Below are positions 41,912 to 51,561 of a DNA stretch of 64,000 nt, piece by piece (position 1 is the first letter of the stretch; each line of letters opens with the position of its first letter). A model generated the notes under the pieces. It saw nothing but the letters and a program-made list of their open reading frames with translations, was not told the origin of the DNA and searched no databases. The position numbers were made by a program, and so were the translations under genes. The DNA lies in the NCBI RefSeq assembly GCF_047496725.1, contig NC_132975.1, forward strand, positions 3,958,501 to 4,022,500, written 5' to 3'. This DNA is from Anoplolepis gracilipes (Eukaryota > Arthropoda > Insecta > Hymenoptera > Formicidae).

Positions 41912-42555
41912 GAATTATAAGAGGTAGCGATCTATTGAATCGTGCGATAAACGCGCTTCCTATCGAATTACATGTTCCTGGATATCAGTTTTGCGGATCG
42001 GGAACTCGTTTAAAAGAACGATTGGCTAGAGGCGATCGAGGTATCAATCCATTGGACGCTGCGTGTCGCGACCACGATATAGCTTACTCGCGAAGCAACG
42101 ATCTCGGTGAACGACACGTTGCGGATCATATACTAGCTGTGAAGGCGCGGGAACGTATTACCGCGAGGGATTCGACTCTTGGTGAAAGAGCGGCTGCTAC
42201 GGCTGTTTGGACGGCCATGAAGGCAAAAACGAAATTTGGTATGGGAATGAAGATGAAAAAATCACCGAAAAAGAAAAAGATGTTGAAAAAACGAATACTT
42301 CCAGTAGCGAAGCGTGGTGGTATTTTACCGATTTTACTGTTGGGAGTAGTCGGTTCTTTGGCTGGTGGAGCAGCGGAAATCGCAAAGGCTGTAAACGATA
42401 GCAAAGCCGCGCAACGCCAATTCGAAGAAATTCAACGTCACAATCGTGCTATGGAAGGTCGTGGACTTTATTTCGCTCCATACAAGCGTGGACGGGGGTT
42501 CTCAACGACTGCTAAGAAGAAAAACGTTAAAAATGCCTGCGGGTGTAACAACTAA
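41902..42555 (+). CDS. Polinton virion protein with phospholipase A2 domain
   Basis: An intact 217-residue frame. Residues 20-75 hold a viral-type phospholipase A2: a calcium loop (QFCGSGT), then LARGDRGINPLDAACRDHD with the His-Asp catalytic pair, then IAYSRS. Such domains are known from the capsid proteins of parvoviruses and from adintovirus-like Polintons, where they help breach the endosome. A lysine-rich patch (KKSPKKKKMLKKR, about 113-127) could be a nuclear signal. A hydrophobic Gly-rich segment follows (GGILPILLLGVVGSLAGG). The C-terminus is basic and Gly/Arg-rich. It is one of the few unbroken genes of this copy. I describe it only as a domain assignment; activity is untested. Confidence 0.88.
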   Translation: MSVRIIRGSDLLNRAINALPIELHVPGYQFCGSGTRLKERLARGDRGINPLDAACRDHDIAYSRSNDLGERHVADHILAVKARERITARDSTLGERAAATAVWTAMKAKTKFGMGMKMKKSPKKKKMLKKRILPVAKRGGILPILLLGVVGSLAGGAAEIAKAVNDSKAAQRQFEEIQRHNRAMEGRGLYFAPYKRGRGFSTTAKKKNVKNACGCNN

Positions 42556-42904
42556 CGTATAATTGGAACAACGTGCAAGACGTATGCGCATACCTTTCTT
42601 TAGTGGCGTTTTCATGCGCAATAATTTATCGATAAGCGGCGTGCGACGAAACGAGAGCTGCATTGTCAATTTGGACAACGTTGAGGATCCTAGTACTCAT
42701 TAGGTAGCATACGCAAAGAGGGGAGATAATGTTGTATATTTTGACAGTTTTGGAAATCTTCGACCGCCTGAAGAATTGGTGCAATATTTTGGACAGAATG
42801 TAACAAAAATTGAATACAATCATGCGTCTTATCAAAATTATAATCAGAGTATTTGCGGACAATTGTGTCTACAATTTCTTCAAACGATTAAATTTAAAGC
42901 CTAA
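42533..42904 (+). pseudogene. Adenain-like cysteine protease, two stops
   Basis: It would mature virion proteins. The start ATG at 42533 overlaps the end of the preceding gene in another frame. Stops are TAA at 42560-42562 and TAG at 42701-42703; the frame is otherwise open for 123 codons. The catalytic His lies in DPSTH, directly before the TAG where a Trp is expected in this family. An acidic residue follows in VVYFDSFGNLRPPEEL, and the nucleophile is in SICGQLCLQFL. The layout His, Asp/Glu, Cys is that of the Ulp1/adenain family. Broken reading explains why no long frame is visible here. Confidence 0.85.
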
Positions 42905-42933
42905 CACTCTACTGTCGTGACTCAGTATTCGAC

Positions 42934-43648
42934 ATGACACTTACGTTGACTGGTAAGAGTAGCGTTCTTGCCGTAAGCTACTTTCCAGCTATAGATTTGA
43001 ATGATGATGATTACGAACTTGGTTTAACGGATTTTGAAACTTATCATACGATACCAAACGTGAATTCCTCGAATAATAAATTTTACTTTGACAACGACGA
43101 CAAGAAAATTACGATTCTCGAAAGATCGTACGAATTGCATGGTATAAATGAATATCTAACGCATGCAATTTTACAATACGATTCCCACAACAATGTTAAT
43201 AACAATGATGAGAAATATCCAATAGTGATTCGCGCTAATCATAATACGTTGAAAAGTGAAATTAAATGCATATACAGAATAAATTTTAATAAGCCCAACA
43301 ACATAGGATCGTTGTTGGGATTCTCAAATCGTGTATTGCAGCCGAGGAAATGGTACGAATCAGGTGCCGATAAATATTATTAACGTAAACATTATTTGTA
43401 TAGAATGCAGTGTGACCGCTGGTGCATATAGCAATAGTAAGCGCGTATACACGATACACGAATTTTCTCCGAGAGTACCACCGGGCTATAAGATATCGGA
43501 AACGCCCGCGCAAATCATTTATCTACCAATCGTCGTGCAAAGCATTACTGATTTAACGATACGTGTTGTGGCTCAGGAGGGTAGATTGCTCGATTTTCGA
43601 GGAGAGGAAATTACCGTACGATTGCACGTACGACGATGTCAAAAATAG
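42934..43648 (+). pseudogene. Penton-like (minor capsid) protein, one frameshift
   Basis: The gene runs from ATG at 42934 (TLTLTGKSSVLAVSYFP) to a stop at 43646-43648. A frame change near 43360-43375 divides it: the first frame ends SGADKYY and the second carries INIINVNIICIECSVTAGAY, HEFSPRVPPGYKISE and LLDFRGEEITVRLHV. The beta-rich composition, size (about 235 residues) and place between protease and major capsid match the single jelly-roll penton protein of Polintons. Confidence 0.85.
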
Positions 43649-43649
43649 T

Positions 43650-43832
43650 ATGCTCGTGTTGAATGAAACGGAGCACGCGAGAGACGATATCTTTACGAGG
43701 GACAATACTTATGCGAGGAGGCGAGCGGTGTCTGGTGACAATAATCAGATGTCTGGTTACGCTAAAAAGAAGCTCAGCGCGTTGAATTGTGAATTTTTAA
43801 AGTCTTTGGAATTTGTCGTACGAAATAATTGA
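43650..43832 (+). CDS. Small Polinton gene between penton and major capsid
   Basis: A 60-residue frame starting two bases after the penton stop (LVLNETEHARDDIFTRDN, then basic YAKKKLSALNCEFLKSLEF). It ends six bases before the major capsid ATG. The tight spacing on both sides supports a real gene. No family recognised. Confidence 0.5.
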   Translation: MLVLNETEHARDDIFTRDNTYARRRAVSGDNNQMSGYAKKKLSALNCEFLKSLEFVVRNN

Positions 43833-43837
43833 AAGAA

Positions 43838-45032
43838 TGATTGACATTTTGAACATTGGAAGCGAACCGATCTTTGACGACCGTATAGTAAAGATTGAAA
43901 CTCATACGTACAATCCATACGCAAATACAACACTTCGATATAGCGATGAGATATGGATACCTATACAGTATCAGGATTTGTACACGTTATCGTGCGAAAG
44001 CTTCCTTTACGTCGAAGAAAAATTAACGATAAGAAAAAAGGATAAACTAATGATATTGGGAAATAATTGCGTTGCATTCATGTTTGATGAACTTCGATAT
44101 GAACTCAACGGTGTGGAAATTGATCGCAACAGAAACGTTGGAAAAACTTGCACGATTAAAAACTACATTTCCCTTACACACGAGAGAAGTAAAATCTTGC
44201 ACAATGCTGCATGGAATTTAGTTGCAAATAATGGTAGCGAAGATTACTTCAATTTTTGCGTGCCGCTCAACATGTTGCTTGGATTTTGCGAGGATTATAA
44301 GCGCGTTGTGATTAACGCTCGTCATGAATTGATTCTAATACGTTCACGCAACGACAACAATTGTCTATTTGGAGCTCAGGCTGCTGAAGCTGAGATTGAA
44401 TTACACAAAATACAATAGCGTATGCCTCACGTAATATTGAACGAAATTAGTAAACTGTCCTTGCTACGAGCGTTGGAGAGCGGTAGATACTTGAACATGA
44501 GTTTCCGCTTGTGGGATCTGTACGAATTTCTTTTGCTACACAGTACGACTAAGCATTCGTGGACTGTGAAAACTGCCTCTCAGCTGAAGAAACCGCGATA
44601 CGTAATCTTTGCACTACAGACTGATAGGAAAAATGTCGCATCGAAAGATATTACCAAATTCGATGACTGCAAATTGACAAACGTTAAACTCTATCTAAAC
44701 TCTGATTTTTATCCGTATGATGATTTAAATTTGGATTTTGATAAAAAGAGATACGCTATCCTATTCGACATGTATGCACGTTTTCGTAAATCTTATTATG
44801 GATGCAATAATGATAATGTATTATTTACCATGGCAAAATTTCTAGAGTGCGGTCCTCTCACGGTCATTACTCACGACAAAACGAGTCTGTCAAAAATGCT
44901 ACCGTGGACGTAAGAATAGAATTTGAATGTAAGCTAGACGTACCCGCAAATACTACCGCATATTGCCTCATCTTGCACGATCGTATTGTCGAATATAACC
45001 CGTTGACAAATGTTGTCCGCAAAATTACATGA
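43838..45032 (+). pseudogene. Polinton major capsid protein, one stop and one frameshift
   Basis: Predicted double jelly-roll capsid protein of nearly 400 residues. The first part (43838-44415) contains IDILNIGSEPIF, SDEIWIPIQYQDLYTL and YFNFCVPLNMLLGFCEDYK. A TAG at 44416-44418 replaces an expected Trp codon. The frame continues (HVILNEISKLSLLRALESG, YVIFALQTDRKNV, YPYDDLNLDFDKKRYAI) until a frame change near 44865-44880. The last 50 residues (VDVRIEFECKLDVPANTTAY) are in the next frame, ending at 45032. The upstream Met at 43813 is less likely than 43838. Confidence 0.92.
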
Positions 45033-45141
45033 ATCAGGAATAATCTCCTCCAATGTTATAACATTATAACATTATAAAACTGGAGATACTCGATGATCGA
45101 TATTAGTTGTCCGTCGTAGTTCTCGCCAATATCATTTCATT

Positions 45142-45654
45142 ATGGTTGTGCCAACGTTTGTGGATCTCCAAGGATTTATCGTTGGAGGAAAGTTTATCGT
45201 GAAAGAAATTGTGATTCTGACAAAGGGCTCTGTACTCTCTCATTATATTTTTACACCATTTCGTTTGCTCACGAGATCTGAGAGATCTCAAGTTGCATGG
45301 TTGATTGGAAAACATCACAATCTGCAATGGAAAGATGGAAACATTCCGTACTACAAGGCCAAACGTTTAATCACTGACGCCGTGACGTTGAAAGATGCAT
45401 CTTCTCGAGTGTACGTCAAAGGACATGAAAAACGAGAATGATTGGCAAATTTACTGGAAGACGATGAAAGAATCGGTCTTATTATCGAGACATTGGATAA
45501 CGACTATGATGACGTTCCTGCTTTAAATAAATTAGATGCTACTTTGCGTTGCGATAGACATGTACGAAATTGTGCTTTACAAAATGTATTTAAATTATTC
45601 AATTGGTGGTCGAATCATCATCATAAAGGTTCGATCAATCCATATTTATATTAA
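45142..45654 (+). pseudogene. Polinton conserved late protein, one TGA
   Basis: A single frame from ATG at 45142 (VVPTFVDLQGFIVGGKFIV) to TAA at 45654, interrupted by one TGA at 45439-45441 after VKGHEKRE, where a Trp is expected. The second half contains DDVPALNKLDATLRCDRHV and ALQNVFKLFNWW. I recall close relatives in insect Polinton copies, but no function is known. Confidence 0.7.
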
Positions 45655-45819
45655 ACTATTGTTAAAATGCATGTGTGTTATTATCTTTTTTTATCCTCTC
45701 CTTGTAGCATGTATTATATTACAGTACGTGATGCATTTTTCTATTAGTCTGCATTTTAGCAGACAATGGGCGTAGAATATTTGACATCTTTAAACGCGAA
45801 AAAAAAATCAAAATTCATG

Positions 45820-46060
45820 TCGTTCATGGTTCGCTTGATGTTGATAGACGTTCGTTTGATGTACGATAGTGGTTCGATAGACGTTCGTTTGATGTACGAT
45901 AGTGGTTCAAACATGGTTCGATAGACGTTCGTTTGATGTATGATAGTGGTTCGATAGATGTTGATCGACGTTCGTTTGATGTACAATAGTGGTTCGATAG
46001 TTGTTCATCGCGGATCGATAGATGTTCATCGCGGTTCGATAGTGGTTGGATCAATCTGTA
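45820..46060. repeat. Minisatellite of about 33 bp near the right TIR
   Basis: Six to seven imperfect copies of GATAGACGTTCGTTTGATGT followed by ACGATAGTGGTTC. Open frames across it on the minus strand are repeat artefacts. Confidence 0.85.
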
Positions 46061-46492
46061 GCAAGTATTATATCTCTTAGCCATGTATACATCTGTGTGG
46101 TGAATATTACATTTCATGGTGCAGCTGCATCTGGTATTATATTTCAAGTCATGATATTAAGATATTTATTTGATGTATAATAAGGTTTAAACATGTTTAG
46201 ATCGATGTTGATCAATGTTTCAATAGATGTCTGATGCTTATTTGATTGTGTCGCTATTCAATTATAATTATCTGTATGAATGCTGTGGAGCGACAGTCCG
46301 CGTCAGCTTTTAATTCTTTATCAGCTATAAAGAGTAAGCATTTGTTGCTAACTCTTATGTCATGCACATCCCCTACCTATTTTTTTCACCGAGACGTTAC
46401 CTAGCTCTCGTTGGAGTTAGCATAAAGTGATCAGTGATCCAGTGCAGTAAGAACATTTGTGATTTGTGAAGTAAAGAGTGAAGATATTAAAA

Positions 46493-47155
46493 TGTCATAA
46501 ATTATGGCATTTCTCGACGCGATGTTTGAGACGGGGTACCGTCGTCTTTAGCTTTCCGAAGGGGTTGGCAGGCGAAGCCATCGCCGTGCACTTCGCTGGG
46601 TTAAGAATTTGGCTCGCAACCTATTCCGAGCGTTGTTGGATGTACTGTTTGAGGGTGTAAGTAGTTTTTATTATTTTTATACGCTTTTTTATAATATATT
46701 TATATTTATATTTATGCGCTTTTATCTTTTACAGTGTTATCAATATCGGTACTACCACATCTCACTTGGTGATGTAAGTAATTTTTATTATTATTATTAT
46801 ACACTTTTTTATTTATAATATATTTATATGTTTTTTCTTTTACAGGAATATCTATGTTACCACAACCTCATCCCGGGATATATCAACATCGTGCACATGA
46901 AAGAGATGCATCGATGGCGGACCTTCAACCGCGAATATGCGGAATATGAGGATTTGTGGGGCGATGGCCCCCTCGCCTCTTAGACGGGTTCTTCCCTTAC
47001 CTGTACGTGGACATTTTCTGTCTCCGCAGATTATTTGGAGAGGAGTCTCTCGTACTGTAAGTATGGTCAAATTTTAGATATTTTTTTTTAAGGTACTAAT
47101 AAAAATGTTCATTTTTCTGTTACAGAAGCAGCCGTCGCGAGTTCCTCCTCTGCCT
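46493..47155 (+). pseudogene. TIR-borne small gene, right copy, broken
   Basis: Counterpart of the gene at 30503-31053. Exon 1 starts near 46491 but has TAA after two codons and a TAG in the middle. Exon 1 ends at a GTAAGT near 46659. A 39-bp mini-exon (about 46736-46772) with its own acceptor and GTAAGT donor is present here and absent from the left copy. A further exon starts after TTTTACAG near 46845 (YHNLIPGYINIVHMKEM) and the last follows TTCTGTTACAG near 47126. Stops and indels disable it. Confidence 0.65.
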
Positions 47156-47313
47156 CTCTCCGACTAATTTTTAGTTTTTTAAGTTTTATATTTTTATATT
47201 TTATATCTTTTTTATATTTTAAATTTTATATATATATATTAAATTTTTTATATTTTATATTTTATATCTTTTTATATTTTTCAATTTTATATATATATTA
47301 TATTATATTTTAC

Positions 47314-47328
47314 ATTTTTTATATTATA
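47314..47328. repeat. Target-site duplication of the Penelope-like element, left
   Basis: ATTTTTTATATTATA; the identical 15 bp are at 50712-50726. Confidence 0.8.
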
Positions 47329-47485
47329 AACAACGGGTTAATTAAAACGACCTGACTAGCCAAAATCATTTAATTTATTCACACGACGTTTCGACCATAT
47401 GGTTGTGGTTCTTTTCAAGTGTCACTATAAAGAAAATATATAAAAGATCAAACAATATATGGATACAATTTACAAAAACAACACA

Positions 47486-48363
47486 TCAAACGACCTTTAT
47501 AATTTTGTCATAAATATTATTTAAATTTTCGGTGTCTCTTTGTAGGTTAATCGTGGAATTAAATTTCTTGATGAAAAACATTTCAGCTATTTCTCTCTTC
47601 TTAATAAATTTTTCATTATGTAAAATAACCGGTTTGTCCCACTCAAACTCATGTCCAAATTCAATTCTTGTGTTTGCTAACAACTGATTGATTGGTAGGA
47701 TGTAGTTTTGTATTGTTAAGATGTTCTTTAATACGTGTGCGTACATGTCGTTTTGTTTGGCCTATAGAGCGCATCGCAATCTTTACACTGTAATTTGTAA
47801 ACAACATCAGTTCTATTGTCATTATGTAATCTATCTTTACCATGCTTAATCAATGTATTAAGTTTATTAGTTATAGTCATAACCATGTTCAAACCAGCGT
47901 CACACATAAGACGACGCAAACAAAAGCTGAAATCATTGACGTAAGGAATTGAAATAAAAAGGCTGTTTTGTTGTAATTTTTTCCGGGGGTCAAAATCTAA
48001 ATTCTCGCGGTTTTTTAAAAAATTAATCCTCTTTTGGATGTGTCGTCCAATAAATTTGTCAGGAAAACAATTATTACGCAGCGTTTTATAAACGGTATTT
48101 AAATTCTCATTGTGAAATCTAGTATCAGAGAGCAGTAAAGCATGATCAACAAGACTATAAATCGTATTAATTTTATATTTTATGGGGTGATTCGAATAGA
48201 AGTTAATATATCTTCCCGACCAAGTGAGTTTTCTACACCAATTAGTTATGAGTCTATTGTCCACACGTAAAACAGTAGTATTTAAAAAGCTAATGGACTC
48301 ATTTTGTTCAATTTTAAACGTAAATTTTAAACGAGGGTGAAAATTATTAAAGGTATCTAACAT
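47486..48363 (-). pseudogene. Penelope-like thumb and GIY-YIG endonuclease
   Basis: Open from 48363 to 47728 and, in another frame, from 47843 to 47661. The first part includes FTFKIEQNESISFLNTTV and a Cys-rich end (LQCKDCDALY). The second continues IGQTKRHVRTRIKEHL, the conserved Arg-helix of GIY-YIG nucleases. The frame change is at DALY. A last stretch (IEFGHEFEWDKPVILHNEK) lies at 47675-47600. Confidence 0.85.
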
Positions 48364-48929
48364 CTCATCTATGCATATGCGTGGGATTATTATTATACAA
48401 ATATGTCGTCAACATATCTATAGTAAATTGAGACTTCAAAACTTACAAATTCAAACAATGAGACTCCAAATCATCCATGACGATGTCAGCTAATATCGGA
48501 AATAAAGGAGAGTCCATAGGGCTTCCGAAAATTTGCTCGTAAAACTGTCCATTAAAACTAAAACTTGTCGAATCCAAAATCAATTCAACCACATGTATAA
48601 ATTGAAGGCTAAAACCAGTAACAGAAGTGATGTTATTCCAACGTTTTTTAATGGCGTTTAAAACTTATTCTTTGGGGACATTAGTAAATAACGAGCTAAC
48701 ATCCAATGATATCATTACTTGACCACTCTCAATAATACTATCCCTGATCTTTTTGGAAAAAGACTCCGTCGTTAATATGCGAGGCTGGCTTTATAATTGA
48801 CCTTCGCAGTATATCCTGTATGTAAGTAGACAGATTATACAAAGGGCTACCAACAGTCGAAACGATGATTCTTAATAGAAAACCAGGTTTATGAATCTTG
48901 GGCAACCCAGCAACGAGGCAAATTACCAT
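48364..48929 (-). pseudogene. Penelope-like reverse transcriptase core, broken
   Basis: GLPKIHKPGFLLRIIVST at 48890 to about 48840 is reverse transcriptase motif 2 and GSPLYN follows. The catalytic YRYVDDIF lies at about 48395-48425, just before stops. Frame changes occur near 48740, 48660 and 48400. Confidence 0.8.
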
Positions 48930-50004
48930 TTGAACAATTAAGATGTTTGTAAGTTCTTTTATCGATGAGCTTATTGCTGAGCCAAGATTTTAATAATGAA
49001 TTTATCTTGTTCATAAGTGGTTTAGTCGAATCTTTATTAATTTTCTTGTAAGTAGATTCATCACTTAATATCAACTCCATTTTTAACAAATAATCAATAT
49101 TGTTCATTACGACTGTGGACTGTCCCTTGTCGGCTTTGGTAAATAATATATCATTATTGTCAGACAAAAACCTTTTCGAGAGCGAAAAGGCACGCCCAAT
49201 ATGTCTGTCAACATAACTAATATAACGATGTGAACACAAAAATCTCTGCAGTGTGTTCGCAACAGAAATTCTGGTAGTCTCTAAAAGATCAGTGGGAATC
49301 CTGCTAGAACATGCCTCAAAATTTTTAACCACGTCTAAAACATAATCAGCGCGATCTTTACTGCGTGACGGGTTTATAGGTAGCGCAAAATTATCACCTA
49401 AGCTCAAGAGCGTGGAAACATACCCAGGAATGGTCTTATCACTAATTTTAATAAACCATTTGGATTTATCAATATTATAAAAAGGATCCTCTTTGAAACC
49501 ATATTTTAATTTTAATTTTTCAATCTTATTGATTAAATTGTTTTTAATCTTTAAACTGAATGAGAAAATCCTTCGTTTGCTAAGTTTAAAAAAGTCAAAA
49601 ACTAAGTCATGTGGTAAGCATTCAAAGAGTCCCCTCTCAATATCACTAATCTTTTTACTAAAATACATTAAACTATGTAAATACATTAAACTATAAATGT
49701 TCAAGTCTTCGATCTCGTAATTTAGCAATGAATGCTGACTTAAAGTTAAAAACTTTTGAAATTTGCGGTTAACACTAAAACTATGAAATTCAACGTCAAT
49801 CCTGAGATTCTTTATGTGTGTAGGAATGAGATCGAGTCTTCTGCAGCGTAGTAAGAAAGTCAATTGGTGTTTTGAGGTGAAAAACTTCTTTTTACAGTTG
49901 ATCCATGACTTCAATAGAGATGTGCAATGGTTGCCATAAAGATTCGATATAAATTTAAAAAAGTCTTCAATACGGGAGAGCTTCATAATTAGGTCCAAGA
50001 GCAA
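48889..50004 (-). CDS. Penelope-like protein, N-terminal part
   Basis: A 371-residue open segment with the characteristic N-terminal helical region of the Penelope-like proteins and, towards the end, the early reverse transcriptase motifs: LPINPSRSKDRADYVLDVV, LLETTRISVANTLQRFL and FTKADKGQSTVVMNN (residues about 285-300). It ends at a frame change near 48890, where LPRCWVAQDS replaces the expected continuation. Confidence 0.85.
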   Translation of the reverse strand: MLLDLIMKLSRIEDFFKFISNLYGNHCTSLLKSWINCKKKFFTSKHQLTFLLRCRRLDLIPTHIKNLRIDVEFHSFSVNRKFQKFLTLSQHSLLNYEIEDLNIYSLMYLHSLMYFSKKISDIERGLFECLPHDLVFDFFKLSKRRIFSFSLKIKNNLINKIEKLKLKYGFKEDPFYNIDKSKWFIKISDKTIPGYVSTLLSLGDNFALPINPSRSKDRADYVLDVVKNFEACSSRIPTDLLETTRISVANTLQRFLCSHRYISYVDRHIGRAFSLSKRFLSDNNDILFTKADKGQSTVVMNNIDYLLKMELILSDESTYKKINKDSTKPLMNKINSLLKSWLSNKLIDKRTYKHLNCSNGNLPRCWVAQDS

Positions 50005-50711
50005 ATTAAAATTAGAAGTTAAAGATTAAAGTCGCTAGTATTTAATTATAAACAACGGGTTAATTAAAACGACTTGACTAGCCAAAATCATTTAATTTAT
50101 TCACACGACGTTTCGACCATATTGTTGTGGTCCTTTTCAAGTGTCACTATAAAGAAAATATATAAAGGATCAAACAATATATGGATACAATTTATACCGA
50201 ATTAAACGCAAACAATACAATGTAATGTCATTAAAAACCAGTCTACTCACACGTAAATTAAGAAGAAAGAATACAATGGAACATGTTTAAAGGTAGGACT
50301 TAATTGTGGAACAGTTAAATATTTCACTAGTTAAAATCAACGGTTAATAAATTGAAATAAACACAAACAACGAGACACGTCATGTCAATATGAGTTTTTA
50401 AACGAAACTGTCAATTTTTAGAAAGAAAAACAACACATCAAACGACCTTTATATTTTGTCATAAATATTATTTAAATTTTCGGTGTCTCTTTGTAGGTTA
50501 ATCGTGGAATTAAATTTCTTAATTCGGTATAAATTGTATCCATATATTGTTTGATCCTTTATTTATTTTCTTTATAGTGACACTTGAAAAGGACCACAAC
50601 CATATGATCGAAACGTCGTGTGAATAAATTAAATGATTTTGGCTAGTCAGGTCGTTTTAATTAACCCGTTGTTTATAATTAAATACTAGCGACTTTAATC
50701 TTTAACGTCTA

Positions 50712-50726
50712 ATTTTTTATATTATA
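50712..50726. repeat. Target-site duplication of the Penelope-like element, right
   Basis: ATTTTTTATATTATA, identical to 47314-47328. Confidence 0.8.
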
Positions 50727-50897
50727 TCTTTTAAATTTTTAAAACGCACACACACACACACACACACTATATGTATACACATACACATTTTTATGATTAA
50801 AAAATTTTATTAATGATAAAATACGTGTATTGTGTTTTGCGCCTTCTTCGTCAATCCCATCCTTCTTCCTCCTCCACTTAGTATTAATTAGATAATA

Positions 50898-50944
<47 letters not shown>

Positions 50945-51555
50945 GATGCAATTAGATGTAATTAGATAATATTTAATATATATATATATAATAATATAAA
51001 AAAGCTTAACATACTAAAATTCTCTGCGTTCTCGCGTACGCCTTAGCCTCCGTCTTATCGCGCTCCTGCTTCTTTCCCCTCATCCTCCTTCTTTATCTCT
51101 CACACTATCTTTCTATTGTGCTCCCCTCCTTTTTCCCGCCACATTATGCTCTCATTGTCCTACGCTATGTACAATGCGCATAGCGCTCTCCTTATCCTAT
51201 CCTATACCGCGCGTCTCCGTTTACCGCGTTGCGCCTATCGCGCCGTCTCTCTCTATCCATCTCCCTACTCGCGGACCCATCGGTTACGCCGCGGACCTCT
51301 CTTCCCTTTCCGCAAACCCCTCGTCTACCGGCTGCGTCGCGGACCTCTCTCTCCTCTCCGCGTATTCCTCGTCTACAAACCGCGTCGCGGACCTACAGCT
51401 GTGTCACGGACCTCTCCCCTTCCCTGCGTACCCCTCGTCAACAAACCGCGTCGCGGTTGTTGACCTGCGTGACGTCATCCCCCGCACCCGCGGTTCCCCC
51501 CCGCCCCCGCACCCACCTCGAGCACCTGGGTTAGAATCCCTATTATATCACTACT

Positions 51556-51561
51556 ATCTAT
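51556..51561. repeat. Target-site duplication of the Polinton, right
   Basis: ATCTAT, matching 29383-29388. Confidence 0.92.

Larger units (their letters stand above)
47329..50711 (-). mobile_element. Penelope-like element (GIY-YIG retroelement)
   Basis: A 3.4-kb minus-strand element inside the Polinton's right terminal repeat. Its terminal blocks of about 150 bp (ACAACGGGTTAATTAAAACG, GACGTTTCGACCATA) occur at 47329-47475 and 50048-50195 in the same orientation and at 50525-50690 inverted, the direct-plus-inverted layout typical of Penelope-like elements. A piece of the 3' region (47475-47575) is also duplicated at 50430-50520. The single ORF is split by several frame changes. Confidence 0.92.
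29389..51555. mobile_element. Polinton/Maverick (adintovirus-like) element
   Basis: A 22.2-kb element (about 18.8 kb without the nested Penelope-like element). It has inverted ends AGTAGTGATATA, a 6-bp target duplication, terminal inverted repeats near 1.9 kb, and the Polinton gene set: protein-primed polymerase B, retroviral-type integrase, packaging ATPase, adenain-like protease, and penton-like and major capsid proteins, plus a phospholipase A2 virion protein. The left block (31.4-33.4 kb) is on the minus strand. Polymerase is plus, integrase through ATPase (38.4-41.6 kb) minus, and the virion genes (41.7-45.7 kb) plus. Most genes carry one to several stops or frameshifts, so it is not autonomous. 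Confidence 0.96.
46250..51555. repeat. Polinton right terminal inverted repeat (split by the PLE)
   Basis: Inverted counterpart of 29389-31275. The inner part is 46250-47328 and the outer part 50712-51555, with the Penelope-like element between. It ends in TATATCACTACT at 51555. Confidence 0.88.

Noticed and set aside
29389..51555. A bacterial or viral contaminant contig
   Set aside because: The element has a perfect 6-bp target duplication inside a retrotransposon whose reading continues on both sides, and it contains spliceosomal introns and a nested retroelement, so it is integrated in the eukaryotic genome.
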